A DNA stretch of 64,000 nucleotides from Streptomyces sp. WAC 01529 (GCF_003945545.1 NZ_CP029617.1:7901001-7965000); one strand, 5' to 3'; numbered from the stretch's first letter, positions 1 to 7,603 are shown. Program-made: numbers and translations. Notes: generated by a model not told the origin, from the letters alone.

Positions 1-1
1 C

Positions 2-160
2 TGGCGCCAATGGTCCTACGCGTGGAAGGCGACCCCGGGCCGCCATGACCTGACGGTGCGGGCGACCGACCGTACCGGCCGGACGCAGACGCGCAAGCGC
101 ACCGGCACCGTGCCGGATGGCGCCAGCGGCTGGCACTCGGTCGTGGTCACTGTCGACTGA
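2..160 (+). CDS. Sulfite-oxidase-like molybdopterin enzyme, C-terminal fragment (5' end outside window)
   Basis: Only the last 52 codons are present, in frame from base 2, so the start is upstream of the window. The residues (WSYAWKATPGRHDLTVRATD followed by RTGRTQ) match the immunoglobulin-like Mo-cofactor dimerisation domain that ends sulfite-oxidase-type enzymes, where a W..W....G.H.L..RA.D pattern is typical. The fragment ends in VVVTVD before TGA, a usual end for this domain. The catalytic Moco domain is not visible, so substrate and location cannot be stated. Assignment to the family is fairly secure; assignment to a particular enzyme is not. Confidence 0.7.
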   Translation, partial: WRQWSYAWKATPGRHDLTVRATDRTGRTQTRKRTGTVPDGASGWHSVVVTVD

Positions 161-221
161 CGCTGTCACAGGGCTGCCGGAGGGTTCCTGGTGCTGCCAG
201 GTCGCCAGGGCGCGCCGACTG

Positions 222-374
222 TCAATGGGCTCCGGCCCCGAACTCCGCGTGCCGCGCACGCATGGCGTAGGCATCGTCCTCGCCCTCGTCCGGGGGAGAG
301 GGCGCAGCCAGGTGCCAACGCTGGATCTCCCGGCGGGCCTGAGCGATCAGCTCGTCGAACTCTTCGTCTGTCAT
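222..374 (-). CDS. Small acidic protein of unknown function (50 aa)
   Basis: A short ORF starting MTDEEFDELI and ending in FGAGAH. I chose the ATG at 374 because GGGAGG lies about eight bases upstream; a longer reading upstream has no such site. The protein is acidic, with a predicted amphipathic helix at residues 1-20 and a DEGEDD stretch in the middle, and no Cys or membrane segment. It faces the truncated sulfite-oxidase-like gene tail to tail. I do not recognise a family. The good ribosome site and non-repetitive composition make it a plausible real gene. Confidence 0.5.
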   Translation of the reverse strand: MTDEEFDELIAQARREIQRWHLAAPSPPDEGEDDAYAMRARHAEFGAGAH

Positions 375-533
375 CTCGCCCACACCTCCCGCCGTTCCGC
401 CGAGGAAACGAGCCCTGGTCGGGCTCTCCACAGGTGATTCGGAGCGGCCGGCGCGAGCGGATTGGTCTCAGGAGGCCTGGGCAATCCGTCGGTTCGGGAC
501 GAACATCCGGCGTCAGCTGACCAGTTGCGAGCC

Positions 534-773
534 CTACACGTCCGCTGCTGGGTTCGGCTCGCGCGCCTCGCGTGCGGTGTCTGCTCGTAGCGAGCGCCCC
601 TGCGTCATCTCGACGAACCACCAGGTACCGGCCACCACGCACGACCACAACAAGCCGTGCGCCATCGCGCCCGGCCAGGTGGTGGCGTACTCCGCCCACC
701 GTTCCACGGCAGCCACTGCCACCCAGCTGATCAGCGCTACGCACATGACCCGTACCCGTCGATGCTTCAACAT
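534..773 (-). CDS. Small two-helix membrane protein, unknown function
   Basis: A 79-residue protein beginning MLKHRRVRVM. Two hydrophobic segments are visible, about residues 7-24 (VMCVALISWVAVAAV) and about 36-54 (AMAHGLLWSCVVAGTWWFV), joined by a short polar loop, with a charged C-terminal tail. This suggests a hairpin in the cytoplasmic membrane. No strong ribosome site precedes the start, so the exact start is uncertain. The gene is divergent from the operon that starts at 1067. No enzyme motif is present and I do not recognise the family. Confidence 0.5.
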   Translation of the reverse strand: MLKHRRVRVMCVALISWVAVAAVERWAEYATTWPGAMAHGLLWSCVVAGTWWFVEMTQGRSLRADTAREAREPNPAADV

Positions 774-995
774 GTATGCCTGGCTACCCGCAGTAGTAGT
801 GCTCACACCGCCCCGACCCCCACCACCGCGTAGACGCCGTACGCCGTTACCGGTGCTGCCGGTCCGACATGCGGCGGAGGCCCGCTTGCGGCAGCGTGGG
901 GACCGGAATGCAGCCGCAACCCCCGCGGCCACGCCGCGTCTGCCAGGGCCATGGTCGCCCGGCCATCGCACCGGTGTTCTCCCGCGAAGAAGAGC

Positions 996-1019
996 GGTTC
1001 GTCCCCGGGAGAGGGGTAC
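996..1019 (+). promoter_or_regulatory. SigB-type (general stress) promoter candidate
   Basis: GGTT at 996-999, 14 bases, then GGGTAC at 1014-1019. This fits exactly the published Streptomyces coelicolor SigB-group consensus GNNT-N14-16-GGGTAC/T. It sits about 48 bases upstream of the TTG start of the stress operon, giving a short leader. Use by SigB is inferred from the match and from the gene types downstream. Confidence 0.6.
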
Positions 1020-1066
1020 GCGGCGGGTGCCAGACAACCGAACGCTTCGATTGACCAGGAGGAGCT

Positions 1067-1849
1067 TTGAGTGACTTCCAGGGCACGAGCCGCGCGGACC
1101 AGAGCAAGCCGGCAGCGGTAGCGCAGACAGCTCAGGCCAAGGCCGGCGAAGGCGCCGGTCTGGTGGGCGACAAGGCCACCGAGGTGGCCGGCACCGCAAG
1201 GGAACAAGCGGCAGGAGTGGCTGAAGAGGCCACCGCTCAGGCGCGTGACCTGGTGGGAGAGCTGCGCGATCAGCTCCAGGACCAGGCCCAGTCCCAGACC
1301 CGGCGCCTGGCGGAGAACGTGCGTCGGTTGGCGGGTGAGCTGCAGGAGATGAGTGAGAGCAGCAAGCCGGATTCCAGCGTCTCGGGTGTGGTGCGTCAGA
1401 TAGCCGATGGCGGCCATCAGGTGGCTTCCCGTCTGGAGGAGCGCGGGCCGGACGGGCTCATCGGTGACCTGCAGGACTTCGCGCGGCGCCGACCGGGCGT
1501 GTTCCTGGCGGGTGCGGCGCTGGCGGGCTTCGCCGTGGCGCGGGCCGGCAAGGGGATCAGCGCCGCCGGCTCCCACACGTCGGGCACCGCCGCGACGGAG
1601 AGCGGGCAGCGCCAGACTCCCGTCGGCCCGACCGGCTCCCCCCGGCCCCAGGTGACGGAGGCCGGCGCTCCTTACGCAGGGCCTCCAAGCCCCCCGGCCC
1701 CCGCCGGTCAGTTCCGGCCGCCGCCCGCTGCTCCCGGCTACGGCCCCTCTCCCGCGCCTTCGCGGCCCGCTGCGACGCCGCCTCCCGCTCCGCCGGCGGC
1801 CCCGCCGCCCTACTCGGGTCCGCAGCCGCCGCCGAGCCAAGGGAGCTGA
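1067..1849 (+). CDS. Ala/Gln-rich, Pro-rich-tailed envelope stress protein (unknown function)
   Basis: A 260-residue protein starting at TTG 1067, chosen because AGGAGG ends four bases before it. Residues 15-110 form a long Ala/Gln/Glu-rich helical region with LEA-like repeats (AQAKAGEGAG, EEATAQARDL). Next comes a short hydrophobic segment near residues 142-160 (GVFLAGAALAGFAVARAG), then a tail of about 90 residues very rich in Pro, Ala and Gly. The organisation suggests a membrane-anchored coiled protein. It is the first gene of a three-gene operon, three bases upstream of the holin-like gene. In Streptomyces this family accompanies holin-like and DUF3618 proteins; the molecular role is unknown. 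Confidence 0.75.
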   Translation: MSDFQGTSRADQSKPAAVAQTAQAKAGEGAGLVGDKATEVAGTAREQAAGVAEEATAQARDLVGELRDQLQDQAQSQTRRLAENVRRLAGELQEMSESSKPDSSVSGVVRQIADGGHQVASRLEERGPDGLIGDLQDFARRRPGVFLAGAALAGFAVARAGKGISAAGSHTSGTAATESGQRQTPVGPTGSPRPQVTEAGAPYAGPPSPPAPAGQFRPPPAAPGYGPSPAPSRPAATPPPAPPAAPPPYSGPQPPPSQGS

Positions 1850-1852
1850 GCG

Positions 1853-2302
1853 GTGGCCACACAGTTTCCCGAACCCGTCGGAACGGACGCCGAGCATCCG
1901 GCGGCCCCGAGAGCCGCCAAGCCGGACGATCCGTCGATCGGTGATCTCCTCAGCGAGATCAGCACGGATCTGTCGCAGCTGGTCCGCGACGAGATCGAAC
2001 TGGCCAAGGCGGAGATCAAGCAGGAGTCGACGAAGGCGGGCAAGGCCGTCGGCATGCTCGGCGGGGCCGGTTACGCCGGTCACCTCGCGCTGCTGCTCGG
2101 CAGCTTGACCGTGATCTTCGCCCTCTCCCATGTCGTGGACATCGCCTGGGCGGCCCTGATCGTCACCGCCGTGTGGACGGTGGTCGCGGCGGTGCTGTAC
2201 AAGACCGGCCGCAAGCGCCTGCGCACCGTGAACCTCAAGCCCGAACAGACCGTGGAAACCCTGAAGGAGGACGCCCAATGGGCACGACACCCGACGAGCT
2301 GA
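1853..2302 (+). CDS. Phage-holin-family (Holin-X/DUF-type) membrane protein
   Basis: 149 residues from GTG 1853, with GGGAG seven bases upstream. Residues 30-62 (SIGDLLSEISTDLSQLVRDE and on) are a charged amphipathic helix; two transmembrane helices follow at about 70-95 and 98-118 (LALLLGSLTVIFALSHVV; AWAALIVTAVWTVVAAV). This is the layout of the putative actinobacterial holin-X family (PF07332). Despite the name, these chromosomal genes are not linked to phage here. The gene overlaps the next by 25 bases, which suggests coupled translation. A role in envelope stress is inferred from the operon. Confidence 0.8.
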   Translation: MATQFPEPVGTDAEHPAAPRAAKPDDPSIGDLLSEISTDLSQLVRDEIELAKAEIKQESTKAGKAVGMLGGAGYAGHLALLLGSLTVIFALSHVVDIAWAALIVTAVWTVVAAVLYKTGRKRLRTVNLKPEQTVETLKEDAQWARHPTS

Positions 2303-2952
2303 GGACCGACGTGGAGTACCGGCGCGCTCACCTCGCCCACAACGTCGACCTCCTGGCGGACAAGGTGACCCCCCGCAAGGTGGCCCAGCGCAAGGTCGGC
2401 GCGGCCCGGGGCCGGCTGACCGGCATCAAGGAGCGCGTCATGGGCACAGCAGGCGACACGGCCGGGAACGTCGCGGACACCGCGCACGGTTTCGCGGACT
2501 CGGCCGGCCAGGCGGCAGGCAGCCTCGCCGACACCGCCAAGGACACGACCGGACAGCTCAGTGATGCCGTCCAGCGGGCGCCCTCCCAGGTGAAGCAGCA
2601 GACGCAGGGCAGCCCGCTCGCGGCAGGTCTCATCGCCTTCGGCGCCGGCATGCTGACCGCCGCGCTCCTGCCGACCACCAAGGTGGAGGAACGAGCGGGC
2701 CAGCAGCTGCGCGAGCACTCCGACGAGCTGCTCGAACCGGTGAAGCAGCAAGCCGTCCAAGCGGCCCAGGACGTCAAGGAAGAGCTGCGACAGCCGGCCG
2801 CCGAAGCAGTGGAGGCGGTCAAGTCCACGGCACAGGAAGGGGCCCAGATCACGAAGGAGCAGGCCCAGAGCGCGGGACAGGACACCGCGCAGGGGCTGCG
2901 CGAAATGGGCCAGGACACCGCCCGTGAGGTACGCCGGCAGCCCAATACTTGA
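2278..2952 (+). CDS. DUF3618-domain protein
   Basis: 224 residues from ATG 2278, preceded by AAGGAGG at 2264-2270. The N-terminus (MGTTPDELRTDVEYRRAHLA, then NVDLLADKV) is the DUF3618 signature: an Asp/Arg helix thought to lie against the membrane. A long Ala/Gln/Asp-rich segment with LEA-like repeats follows (DTAGNVADTAHGFADSAGQA), then one hydrophobic helix near residues 119-136 (SPLAAGLIAFGAGMLTAALL), then a second charged coiled region. It closes the operon and is followed by a strong hairpin. The family is usual in actinobacterial stress operons; the biochemical role is unknown. Confidence 0.82.
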   Translation: MGTTPDELRTDVEYRRAHLAHNVDLLADKVTPRKVAQRKVGAARGRLTGIKERVMGTAGDTAGNVADTAHGFADSAGQAAGSLADTAKDTTGQLSDAVQRAPSQVKQQTQGSPLAAGLIAFGAGMLTAALLPTTKVEERAGQQLREHSDELLEPVKQQAVQAAQDVKEELRQPAAEAVEAVKSTAQEGAQITKEQAQSAGQDTAQGLREMGQDTAREVRRQPNT

Positions 2953-2960
2953 TCGGTACG

Positions 2961-3006
2961 ACGAGGACCGGCCCACCCCTCGGTTCGGGGGTGGACCGGT
3001 CCTCGT
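2961..3006 (+). terminator. Hairpin terminator of the DUF3618 operon
   Basis: A 19-base stem (2961-2979 with 2988-3006, one mismatch) closed by an eight-base loop containing TCGG. It begins eight bases after the DUF3618 stop. No long T run follows, as is usual in Streptomyces. Confidence 0.75.
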
Positions 3007-3075
3007 ACGTCGCGCGCGGCGCCCATATGGCGCCGCGTACACATATGGTCCCGGGTATCGGGCACCCGTGAGTCC

Positions 3076-3570
3076 ATGGGAAACCAGACGCCTGCCATGA
3101 CCACCACGCACCGCCAGTTGACCGGGCGACGAGCTGACGCCCCAGTACGGCGGGCCGGGGGACGGCACCGGCGCTCGTCCGAACGGCGATGGGGTAAATG
3201 GCACCGACGGTTCCTGGCCTACCGCGCCATCGAACTGCTGCCCTCCCTCTCGCCCGAGGGAGAGGAAAAGGACTGTCTGCTCCTGGTGCACATCCGCAAA
3301 GTGGTCGGACGAGTGACCTATCGCGCGTGCGCCCAGTGTGCCGAGGGAGTCATCACCGACGTGGTCCTCGACGAACCCTTCCGCGACAGCGGGCTCGGTA
3401 CCAGGGCGCTGTCGCATCTGCGTTCCTGCTACCCCGGCGTGACCTGGCGCACCACGCTAGACCGGCGCCTCACCCGCGACCTGCTGCGGCGGATGCGCGT
3501 CCCCACGGCCTCCGCCGCGGGGAGCTGCCCTCATCTCCGGCCCGCCGTCACTGCCCCCGCCGGGGGCTGA
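3076..3570 (+). CDS. GNAT-fold-like protein of unknown substrate
   Basis: 164 residues from ATG 3076; an in-frame ATG at 3097 is an equally possible start, and neither has a clear ribosome site. The first 40 residues are Arg-rich and look disordered. Residues about 65-140 resemble a GNAT acetyltransferase core: GVITDVVLDEPFRDSGLGTR gives the beta4 strand and a degenerate Q/RxxGxG acetyl-CoA loop. The usual C-terminal beta6/beta7 strands are short. It is convergent with corA, whose stop is only 25 bases away. The call rests on one motif. Confidence 0.5.
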   Translation: MGNQTPAMTTTHRQLTGRRADAPVRRAGGRHRRSSERRWGKWHRRFLAYRAIELLPSLSPEGEEKDCLLLVHIRKVVGRVTYRACAQCAEGVITDVVLDEPFRDSGLGTRALSHLRSCYPGVTWRTTLDRRLTRDLLRRMRVPTASAAGSCPHLRPAVTAPAGG

Positions 3571-3594
3571 GTGGCCCATGGCGGACCGCCGCGG

Positions 3595-4572
3595 TCATAG
3601 CCATCCGTTGCGACGGAACACCCGGTGGAGCGCTGTGCACGCGCCGACCATCAGGACGATGGCGGCGGGGTAGCCGTAGGTCCACTGCAGTTCGGGCATG
3701 TGGGCGAAGTTCATGCCGTAGACGCCGGCGATGAGGGTGGGCAGCGCGAAGATGGCGGCCCAGGCGGAGATGGTGCGCATGTCGTCGTTCTGCCGGGCGC
3801 CCACCTGCGCCAAGTGAGCGTCCAGGACGGAGTTCAGCAGCTCGTCCAGAGACCGCACCTCGGTGTCGGTGCGGTGCACGTGGTCGGCGACGTCCCGGAA
3901 GTACGGAAGGGCCTCCTCGGGCCAGCCGGAGCGCGGCCCGGCGAACTCCTGCACCACCGGCACCAGAGGCTGTACGGCGTCACGGAATTCCAGCACCTCC
4001 CGCTTGAGGGAGTACACCTCTTCGATCACCTCCCCGCGGCCCGGCGAGAACACCCGGCGCTCCAGATCGGTGAGGTCATCGCGTACTTCCGCGGCGATCG
4101 CGGTGTAGGTGTCCACGGTGACGTCCAGCACGGCATGCAGCACCGCCAACGGGCCCAGCGCCAGCAGGGCCGGGTCGCGATCGAGACGTTCGGCGGCTTC
4201 CGCCGCGGGGTCCGCCTGTCCGTGGCAGACGGTGAGGACGAAGTGCGGGCCGAGGAAGATCATGGCGTCGCCCGATTCGATCTGCGAGGTCTCCTCCACG
4301 TACCGCAGCGTCTTCAGCGCGACGGACAGCACCTCGCCGTAGCGCTCGCGCTTGGGCCGCTGGTGCGCTTGGACGGCGTCCTCGACTGCCAAGGGGTGCA
4401 GGCGCAGCTCGTCGGCCAGGGCCTCCACCTCCTGGGCGGAAGGATCGGCCAGGCGGATCCACCCGAACGAACCTTCCGGCGCGTCCCGCAGCCGCTTCAA
4501 CGCGCTCTCGCTGCTCTCCGCCACGTGCGGTGCCCGCGGGGCACCGTCGCTTCGATAGATCACACACTCCAT
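3595..4572 (-). CDS. corA: CorA-family magnesium/cobalt transporter
   Basis: 325 residues, the usual CorA length. The cytoplasmic N-terminal domain covers about residues 1-255. Two C-terminal membrane helices follow, and the signature YGMNF ends the first, giving the GMN selectivity motif with the short periplasmic loop AHMPELQW after it. The basic tail RRNGWL is typical. The homopentameric channel carries Mg2+ into the cell. The start is the ATG at 4572; the upstream region lacks a strong ribosome site. Its neighbours are stress and membrane genes, but no regulatory link is visible. Confidence 0.95.
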   Translation of the reverse strand: MECVIYRSDGAPRAPHVAESSESALKRLRDAPEGSFGWIRLADPSAQEVEALADELRLHPLAVEDAVQAHQRPKRERYGEVLSVALKTLRYVEETSQIESGDAMIFLGPHFVLTVCHGQADPAAEAAERLDRDPALLALGPLAVLHAVLDVTVDTYTAIAAEVRDDLTDLERRVFSPGRGEVIEEVYSLKREVLEFRDAVQPLVPVVQEFAGPRSGWPEEALPYFRDVADHVHRTDTEVRSLDELLNSVLDAHLAQVGARQNDDMRTISAWAAIFALPTLIAGVYGMNFAHMPELQWTYGYPAAIVLMVGACTALHRVFRRNGWL

Positions 4573-4659
4573 GCCTTACACCTGCGCACCGCGCCGCGAT
4601 TCATGCCCGCTCATCTGCGGAAAGAGCACCAGCACGGATCTCTCGGCGCCGACACCGGT

Positions 4660-5700
4660 TCACTCCATGCGGCGGCGGTCTTCGTCGGTCCACTTGGCGG
4701 TGTCGCGAGGTTCGACGTACGGCTCCTCGTTCTCGGGATGGCCGCCCTCTATGGCCCGCTGGCGGGCCATCTCGGCGTCGAACTCCAGGCCCAGCAGCAC
4801 CGCGAGGTTGGTGATCCACAGCCACACCAGGAAGATGATGACGCCGGCCAGGGCGCCGTAGGTCTTGTTGTACGAGGCGAAGTTCGCCACGTAGAGCGCG
4901 AAGCCTGCGGAGGCGACCATCCAGAGCAGCAGGGCGAGGAAGCTGCCGGGGGTCACCCATTTGAAGCCGCGGCCCCGGGCGTTGGGCGCGGCCCAGTACA
5001 AGATCGCGATCATGATGACGACGAGCAGGACCAGGACCGGCCATTTGGCGATCGACCACGCCGTCATGGCGCCGTCCCCGATCCCCAGTGCGGAGCCCGC
5101 CCGCTGGGCGAGGGGGCCGGTGAACACCACGATCAGCGCGCTGATGACCGCCAACACCATCAGGACGACCGTCAGCGCCAGGCGCAGGGGCAGCACCTTC
5201 CAGGCGGGGCGGCCCTCGGGCATGTCGTAGACGGCGTTGGAGGTGCGGATGAACGCCGCGATGTAGCCGGAGGCCGACCACACCGCCAGCACCAGACCGA
5301 CGATCGCCATGAGCGAACCGGTGCCGCCGCTGCCCTGCAATTGCTCAACGGCATTGGTGATTATGTCCCGGGCCGGGCCGGGGGCGAGCTTTTGCAGGTT
5401 GTCCATGACCTGCTGCGTGGCGGACTTGCCCGCGATGCCGAGCAGGGAGACCAGCACCAGCAAGGCCGGGAAGAGGGAGAGGACACCGTAGTAGGTCAGG
5501 CCCGCGGCGCGGTCGGCGAGTTCGTCGTCCTGGAACTCCTTCGCCGTGCGCTTGAGCAGCACCCACCACGACCTCTTGGGCATGGCGGTCGGCTCGTCGG
5601 GTGCGTTGCGTTCCACTTCCGGGTCCGGACCGATGTTCTCGGTGCCGTTGTCGCTGCCGGGTTCGTTTCGATTCTGATGGGGTTCCGGGGTCCGTGCCAT
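4660..5700 (-). CDS. YihY/BrkB-family membrane protein
   Basis: 346 residues from ATG 5700 (MARTPEPHQN). After a polar N-terminus of about 45 residues come the family hallmarks: a charged pre-TM helix (LLKRTAKEFQDDELADRAAG), LTYYGVLSLFPALLVLVSLL, and five or six transmembrane helices ending in LVWLWITNLAVLLGLEFDAE. That last stretch is characteristic of YihY/UPF0761 proteins. The C-terminal 30 residues are acidic and cytoplasmic. Despite the old RNase BN label, members are not nucleases; their role is unsettled, with transport or envelope functions suggested. It follows the CorA side of the block on the same strand and is divergent from the PRC-barrel gene at 5828. Confidence 0.88.
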   Translation of the reverse strand: MARTPEPHQNRNEPGSDNGTENIGPDPEVERNAPDEPTAMPKRSWWVLLKRTAKEFQDDELADRAAGLTYYGVLSLFPALLVLVSLLGIAGKSATQQVMDNLQKLAPGPARDIITNAVEQLQGSGGTGSLMAIVGLVLAVWSASGYIAAFIRTSNAVYDMPEGRPAWKVLPLRLALTVVLMVLAVISALIVVFTGPLAQRAGSALGIGDGAMTAWSIAKWPVLVLLVVIMIAILYWAAPNARGRGFKWVTPGSFLALLLWMVASAGFALYVANFASYNKTYGALAGVIIFLVWLWITNLAVLLGLEFDAEMARQRAIEGGHPENEEPYVEPRDTAKWTDEDRRRME

Positions 5701-5827
5701 GCCAGATGGGTAACCGGACCCGACGGGAGAGAAACAGATTCCCTTTGCATGCACTTGAGATGTTTCGTCCCGCGTATGTCGGTGAGCCGGAGGGGGAGCC
5801 CAACACCGAGGAAGCAGGAGGGTCACG

Positions 5828-6601
5828 ATGATCACCCGAGAGCAGATCCCGACCGTGCTGGACCACCCGGTCCACGACGCCGAGGGCAGCAAGATCGGCG
5901 ACGCCAAGCACGTCTTCCTCGACGACGTCACCGGCCGCCCGGCGTGGGTCAGCGTCAAGACCGGCCTCTTCGGCACCAGCGAATCGTTCGTGCCGATCCA
6001 GGACGCCACCATGGTCGAGGACCACCTTGAGGTCCCCTACGCCAAGGACAAGGTCAAGGACGCGCCCAACGTCGACGTCGATTCCGGCGGACACCTGTCC
6101 GAGGACGAGGAACACCGCCTCTACGAGCACTACGGCATCGCCTGGGACGAGGCCTGGCAGCAGGCCAACAGGCCCGGTGAAGGCGGCTGGGCCCGCGGCG
6201 ACACCGCAACGCGGCACTCCGGTGACCAGGCGATGACGCGCTCCGAGGAGCAGATGCACGTCGGCACCGAGCGCCGCGAAACCGGCCGGGCCCGTCTGCG
6301 CAAGTACGTGGTGACGGAAGAGGTCCAGCAGACCATCCCCGTACGGCACGAAGAGGTCCGCATCGAACGCGAGCCGATCACCGCAGCCAACGCCGATCAG
6401 GCGCTGTCCGGCTCCGAGATCTCCGAGGCCGAACACGAGGTCACCCTGCACGCCGAGCGCCCCGTCGTCGAGACCGAGGCCGTGCCGGTGGAGCGGGTGC
6501 GCCTGAACACCGAGGAACGCGTCGAGGAGGAGACGGTCCGCGGCCAGGTCCGCAAGGAACGCATCGAGGCCGACACCCCCGACCGCGACACCGGTCGCTG
6601 A
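5828..6601 (+). CDS. PRC-barrel plus DUF2382 (YsnF/AvaK-type) stress protein
   Basis: 257 residues with AGGAGG at 5816-5821, ideal for ATG 5828. Residues 1-85 form a PRC-barrel (VLDHPVHDAEGSKIGDAKHV, then GRPAWVSVKTGLFG and FVPI). Residues about 145-250 form a DUF2382 domain with repeated paired strands: RKYVVTEEVQQTIPVRHEEV, the REPI strand, then ERPVVETEAVPVERVRL and VRGQVRKERIE. In actinobacteria this fusion is a common cytoplasmic stress-associated protein of unknown activity. The last codons lie inside a 30-base tandem duplication that continues downstream. Confidence 0.88.
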   Translation: MITREQIPTVLDHPVHDAEGSKIGDAKHVFLDDVTGRPAWVSVKTGLFGTSESFVPIQDATMVEDHLEVPYAKDKVKDAPNVDVDSGGHLSEDEEHRLYEHYGIAWDEAWQQANRPGEGGWARGDTATRHSGDQAMTRSEEQMHVGTERRETGRARLRKYVVTEEVQQTIPVRHEEVRIEREPITAANADQALSGSEISEAEHEVTLHAERPVVETEAVPVERVRLNTEERVEEETVRGQVRKERIEADTPDRDTGR

Positions 6602-6656
6602 CGACAGGTTCCGCCGTATGACGGAGGCTGACGACAGGTTCCGCCGTATCACGGAG
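6597..6656 (+). repeat. Two-copy 30-bp tandem repeat at the 3' end of the PRC-barrel gene
   Basis: Copies at 6597-6626 and 6627-6656 differ at one base. Each begins GCTGACGACAGG and contains TTCCGCCGTAT. The first copy includes the stop codon of the PRC-barrel/DUF2382 gene, so the second repeats that end in non-coding DNA. It looks like a recent slippage duplication. Confidence 0.9.
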
Positions 6657-6698
6657 AACGAACCGATCACTCGGACAGACCGCCCGTCCAGCTACAGC

Positions 6699-6723
6699 GG
6701 TTTTGGCCGCGGCTGAGGGGTAG
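6699..6723 (+). promoter_or_regulatory. SigB-like promoter candidate for the antitoxin-like gene
   Basis: GGTT at 6699-6702, 15 bases, then GGGTAG at 6718-6723. This matches the SigB-group consensus GNNT-N14-16-GGGTAY except for the last base. It lies 49 bases before ATG 6772, the same distance as in the operon at 1067. Confidence 0.45.
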
Positions 6724-6771
6724 GCGATGCAGCGTACGACGACACACCGGCACCACCGCAGGAGGTAACTC

Positions 6772-6969
6772 ATGGGCAAGCTCGGCGACATGGCGAACAA
6801 GGCCAAGGAGCTGGCCAAGGGCCACCCGGACCAGGCCGACAAGGGTGTCGAGAACGTGGAACGCGCGGTCGACAAGCGGACCGGCGACAAGTACGACGCC
6901 CAGACCGACAAGGCTGCCGACGCGGCCCGTCGTTCCTACGGAGGGGGCGGCACGGCCGCCGGCCACTGA
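6772..6969 (+). CDS. MT0933-like (Rv0909-type) antitoxin family protein
   Basis: 65 residues from ATG 6772, with AGGAGGT five bases upstream. The short Lys/Asp/Ala-rich sequence (MGKLGDMANKAKELAKGHPD, then QADKGVENVERAVDKRTGDKY) is typical of the MT0933/Rv0909 antitoxin family, where a helix with a conserved KAKE...HPDQ...G pattern is followed by DKRTGGKY. In mycobacteria the partner toxin is adjacent (Rv0910); here no toxin-like gene is on either side and a strong terminator follows. It is probably an orphan member used in stress rather than an active toxin-antitoxin pair. Confidence 0.8.
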   Translation: MGKLGDMANKAKELAKGHPDQADKGVENVERAVDKRTGDKYDAQTDKAADAARRSYGGGGTAAGH

Positions 6970-6981
6970 GCAACACCATCA

Positions 6982-7017
6982 CGGCGAGTCCACAGCGCGG
7001 GCGCTGTGGACTCGCCG
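6982..7017 (+). terminator. Perfect 17-bp hairpin terminator
   Basis: Arms 6982-6998 and 7001-7017 are exact inverted copies around GG, followed by TTT. It starts 13 bases after the antitoxin-like stop. Confidence 0.85.
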
Positions 7018-7203
7018 TTTCGCGGTTGGGTGCCGCCCTCGATCGCTGATCAACACCTTCACCTCGGGGGACCAAGGTTTCGTCATGGTCATCACAAATC
7101 TCTGTTAGCGTCCGTAACGCTTGATCCACTCCTCGCCCAAGTGGCCGCAGTGGACGCAGCGTTCAGAAGAAGTGACTGCACGACACACGCAACGGGGATC
7201 TGT

Positions 7204-7551
7204 ATGCGCCGTACCAACCTCCGGAAGACGTTCTTCACCGGAGCCGCCACCGTCATCGTCGCGCTTGGCGGCTCCCTGCTGATGGCGCCGAGCGCCTCGG
7301 CTGTCGGCTCGTCCGCGTGTACGAAGAACATCGCGGACCAGACCTGGAACGTCACCAACACCTTCAGGTCCGTCATGCAGAACGGACCGGGCTACAGGTA
7401 CGCGAACAAGGAGGAGCTCTGGGCGGGCGCTCCCTTCCGCGTCTACTGCAAGACGAAGAAGTCCGGCATCACCTGGTACTACGGCAAGCACCTCAACGGC
7501 GGCATCAAGGGCTGGCTGGACTACCGCGCCTTTGAGGACTTCGGTACCTGA
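7204..7551 (+). CDS. Small secreted SH3-like protein
   Basis: 115 residues from ATG 7204, with GGGGAT a few bases upstream. There is a clear Sec signal: RRTNLRK, a hydrophobic stretch to about residue 27, then APSASA before the probable cleavage site near residue 33. The mature part is about 80 residues with two Cys (SACTKN and VYCKTKK), which may form a disulfide. The segment ITWYYGKHLNGGIKGWLDY resembles the last strands of bacterial SH3 domains. Related architecture is seen in the two secreted proteins at 22281 and 22802. A secreted wall-associated role is plausible but not shown. Confidence 0.75.
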   Translation: MRRTNLRKTFFTGAATVIVALGGSLLMAPSASAVGSSACTKNIADQTWNVTNTFRSVMQNGPGYRYANKEELWAGAPFRVYCKTKKSGITWYYGKHLNGGIKGWLDYRAFEDFGT

Positions 7552-7566
7552 GAGTTCGGTACCGCG

Positions 7567-7603
7567 GTGCCGCGCCTCGTGACCTCCTCGCGAGGCGCGG
7601 CAC
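7567..7603 (+). terminator. Hairpin terminator between convergent genes
   Basis: A perfect 13-base stem (7567-7579 with 7591-7603) and an 11-base loop, 16 bases after the secreted SH3-like gene and before the end of the convergent lipase gene. It may serve both. Confidence 0.7.

Noticed and set aside
1853..2302. Prophage remnant suggested by the holin-like protein
   Set aside because: There is no endolysin, integrase, tail or capsid gene nearby, and holin-X proteins are standard chromosomal stress genes in actinobacteria.
3018..3034. GGCGCC-CATAT-GGCGCC palindrome after the DUF3618 operon
   Set aside because: Short, close to a stronger terminator and not near a promoter; probably incidental.
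6772..6969. Active toxin-antitoxin pair
   Set aside because: No toxin-like ORF lies within the transcription unit, which is bounded by its own promoter candidate and a perfect terminator.
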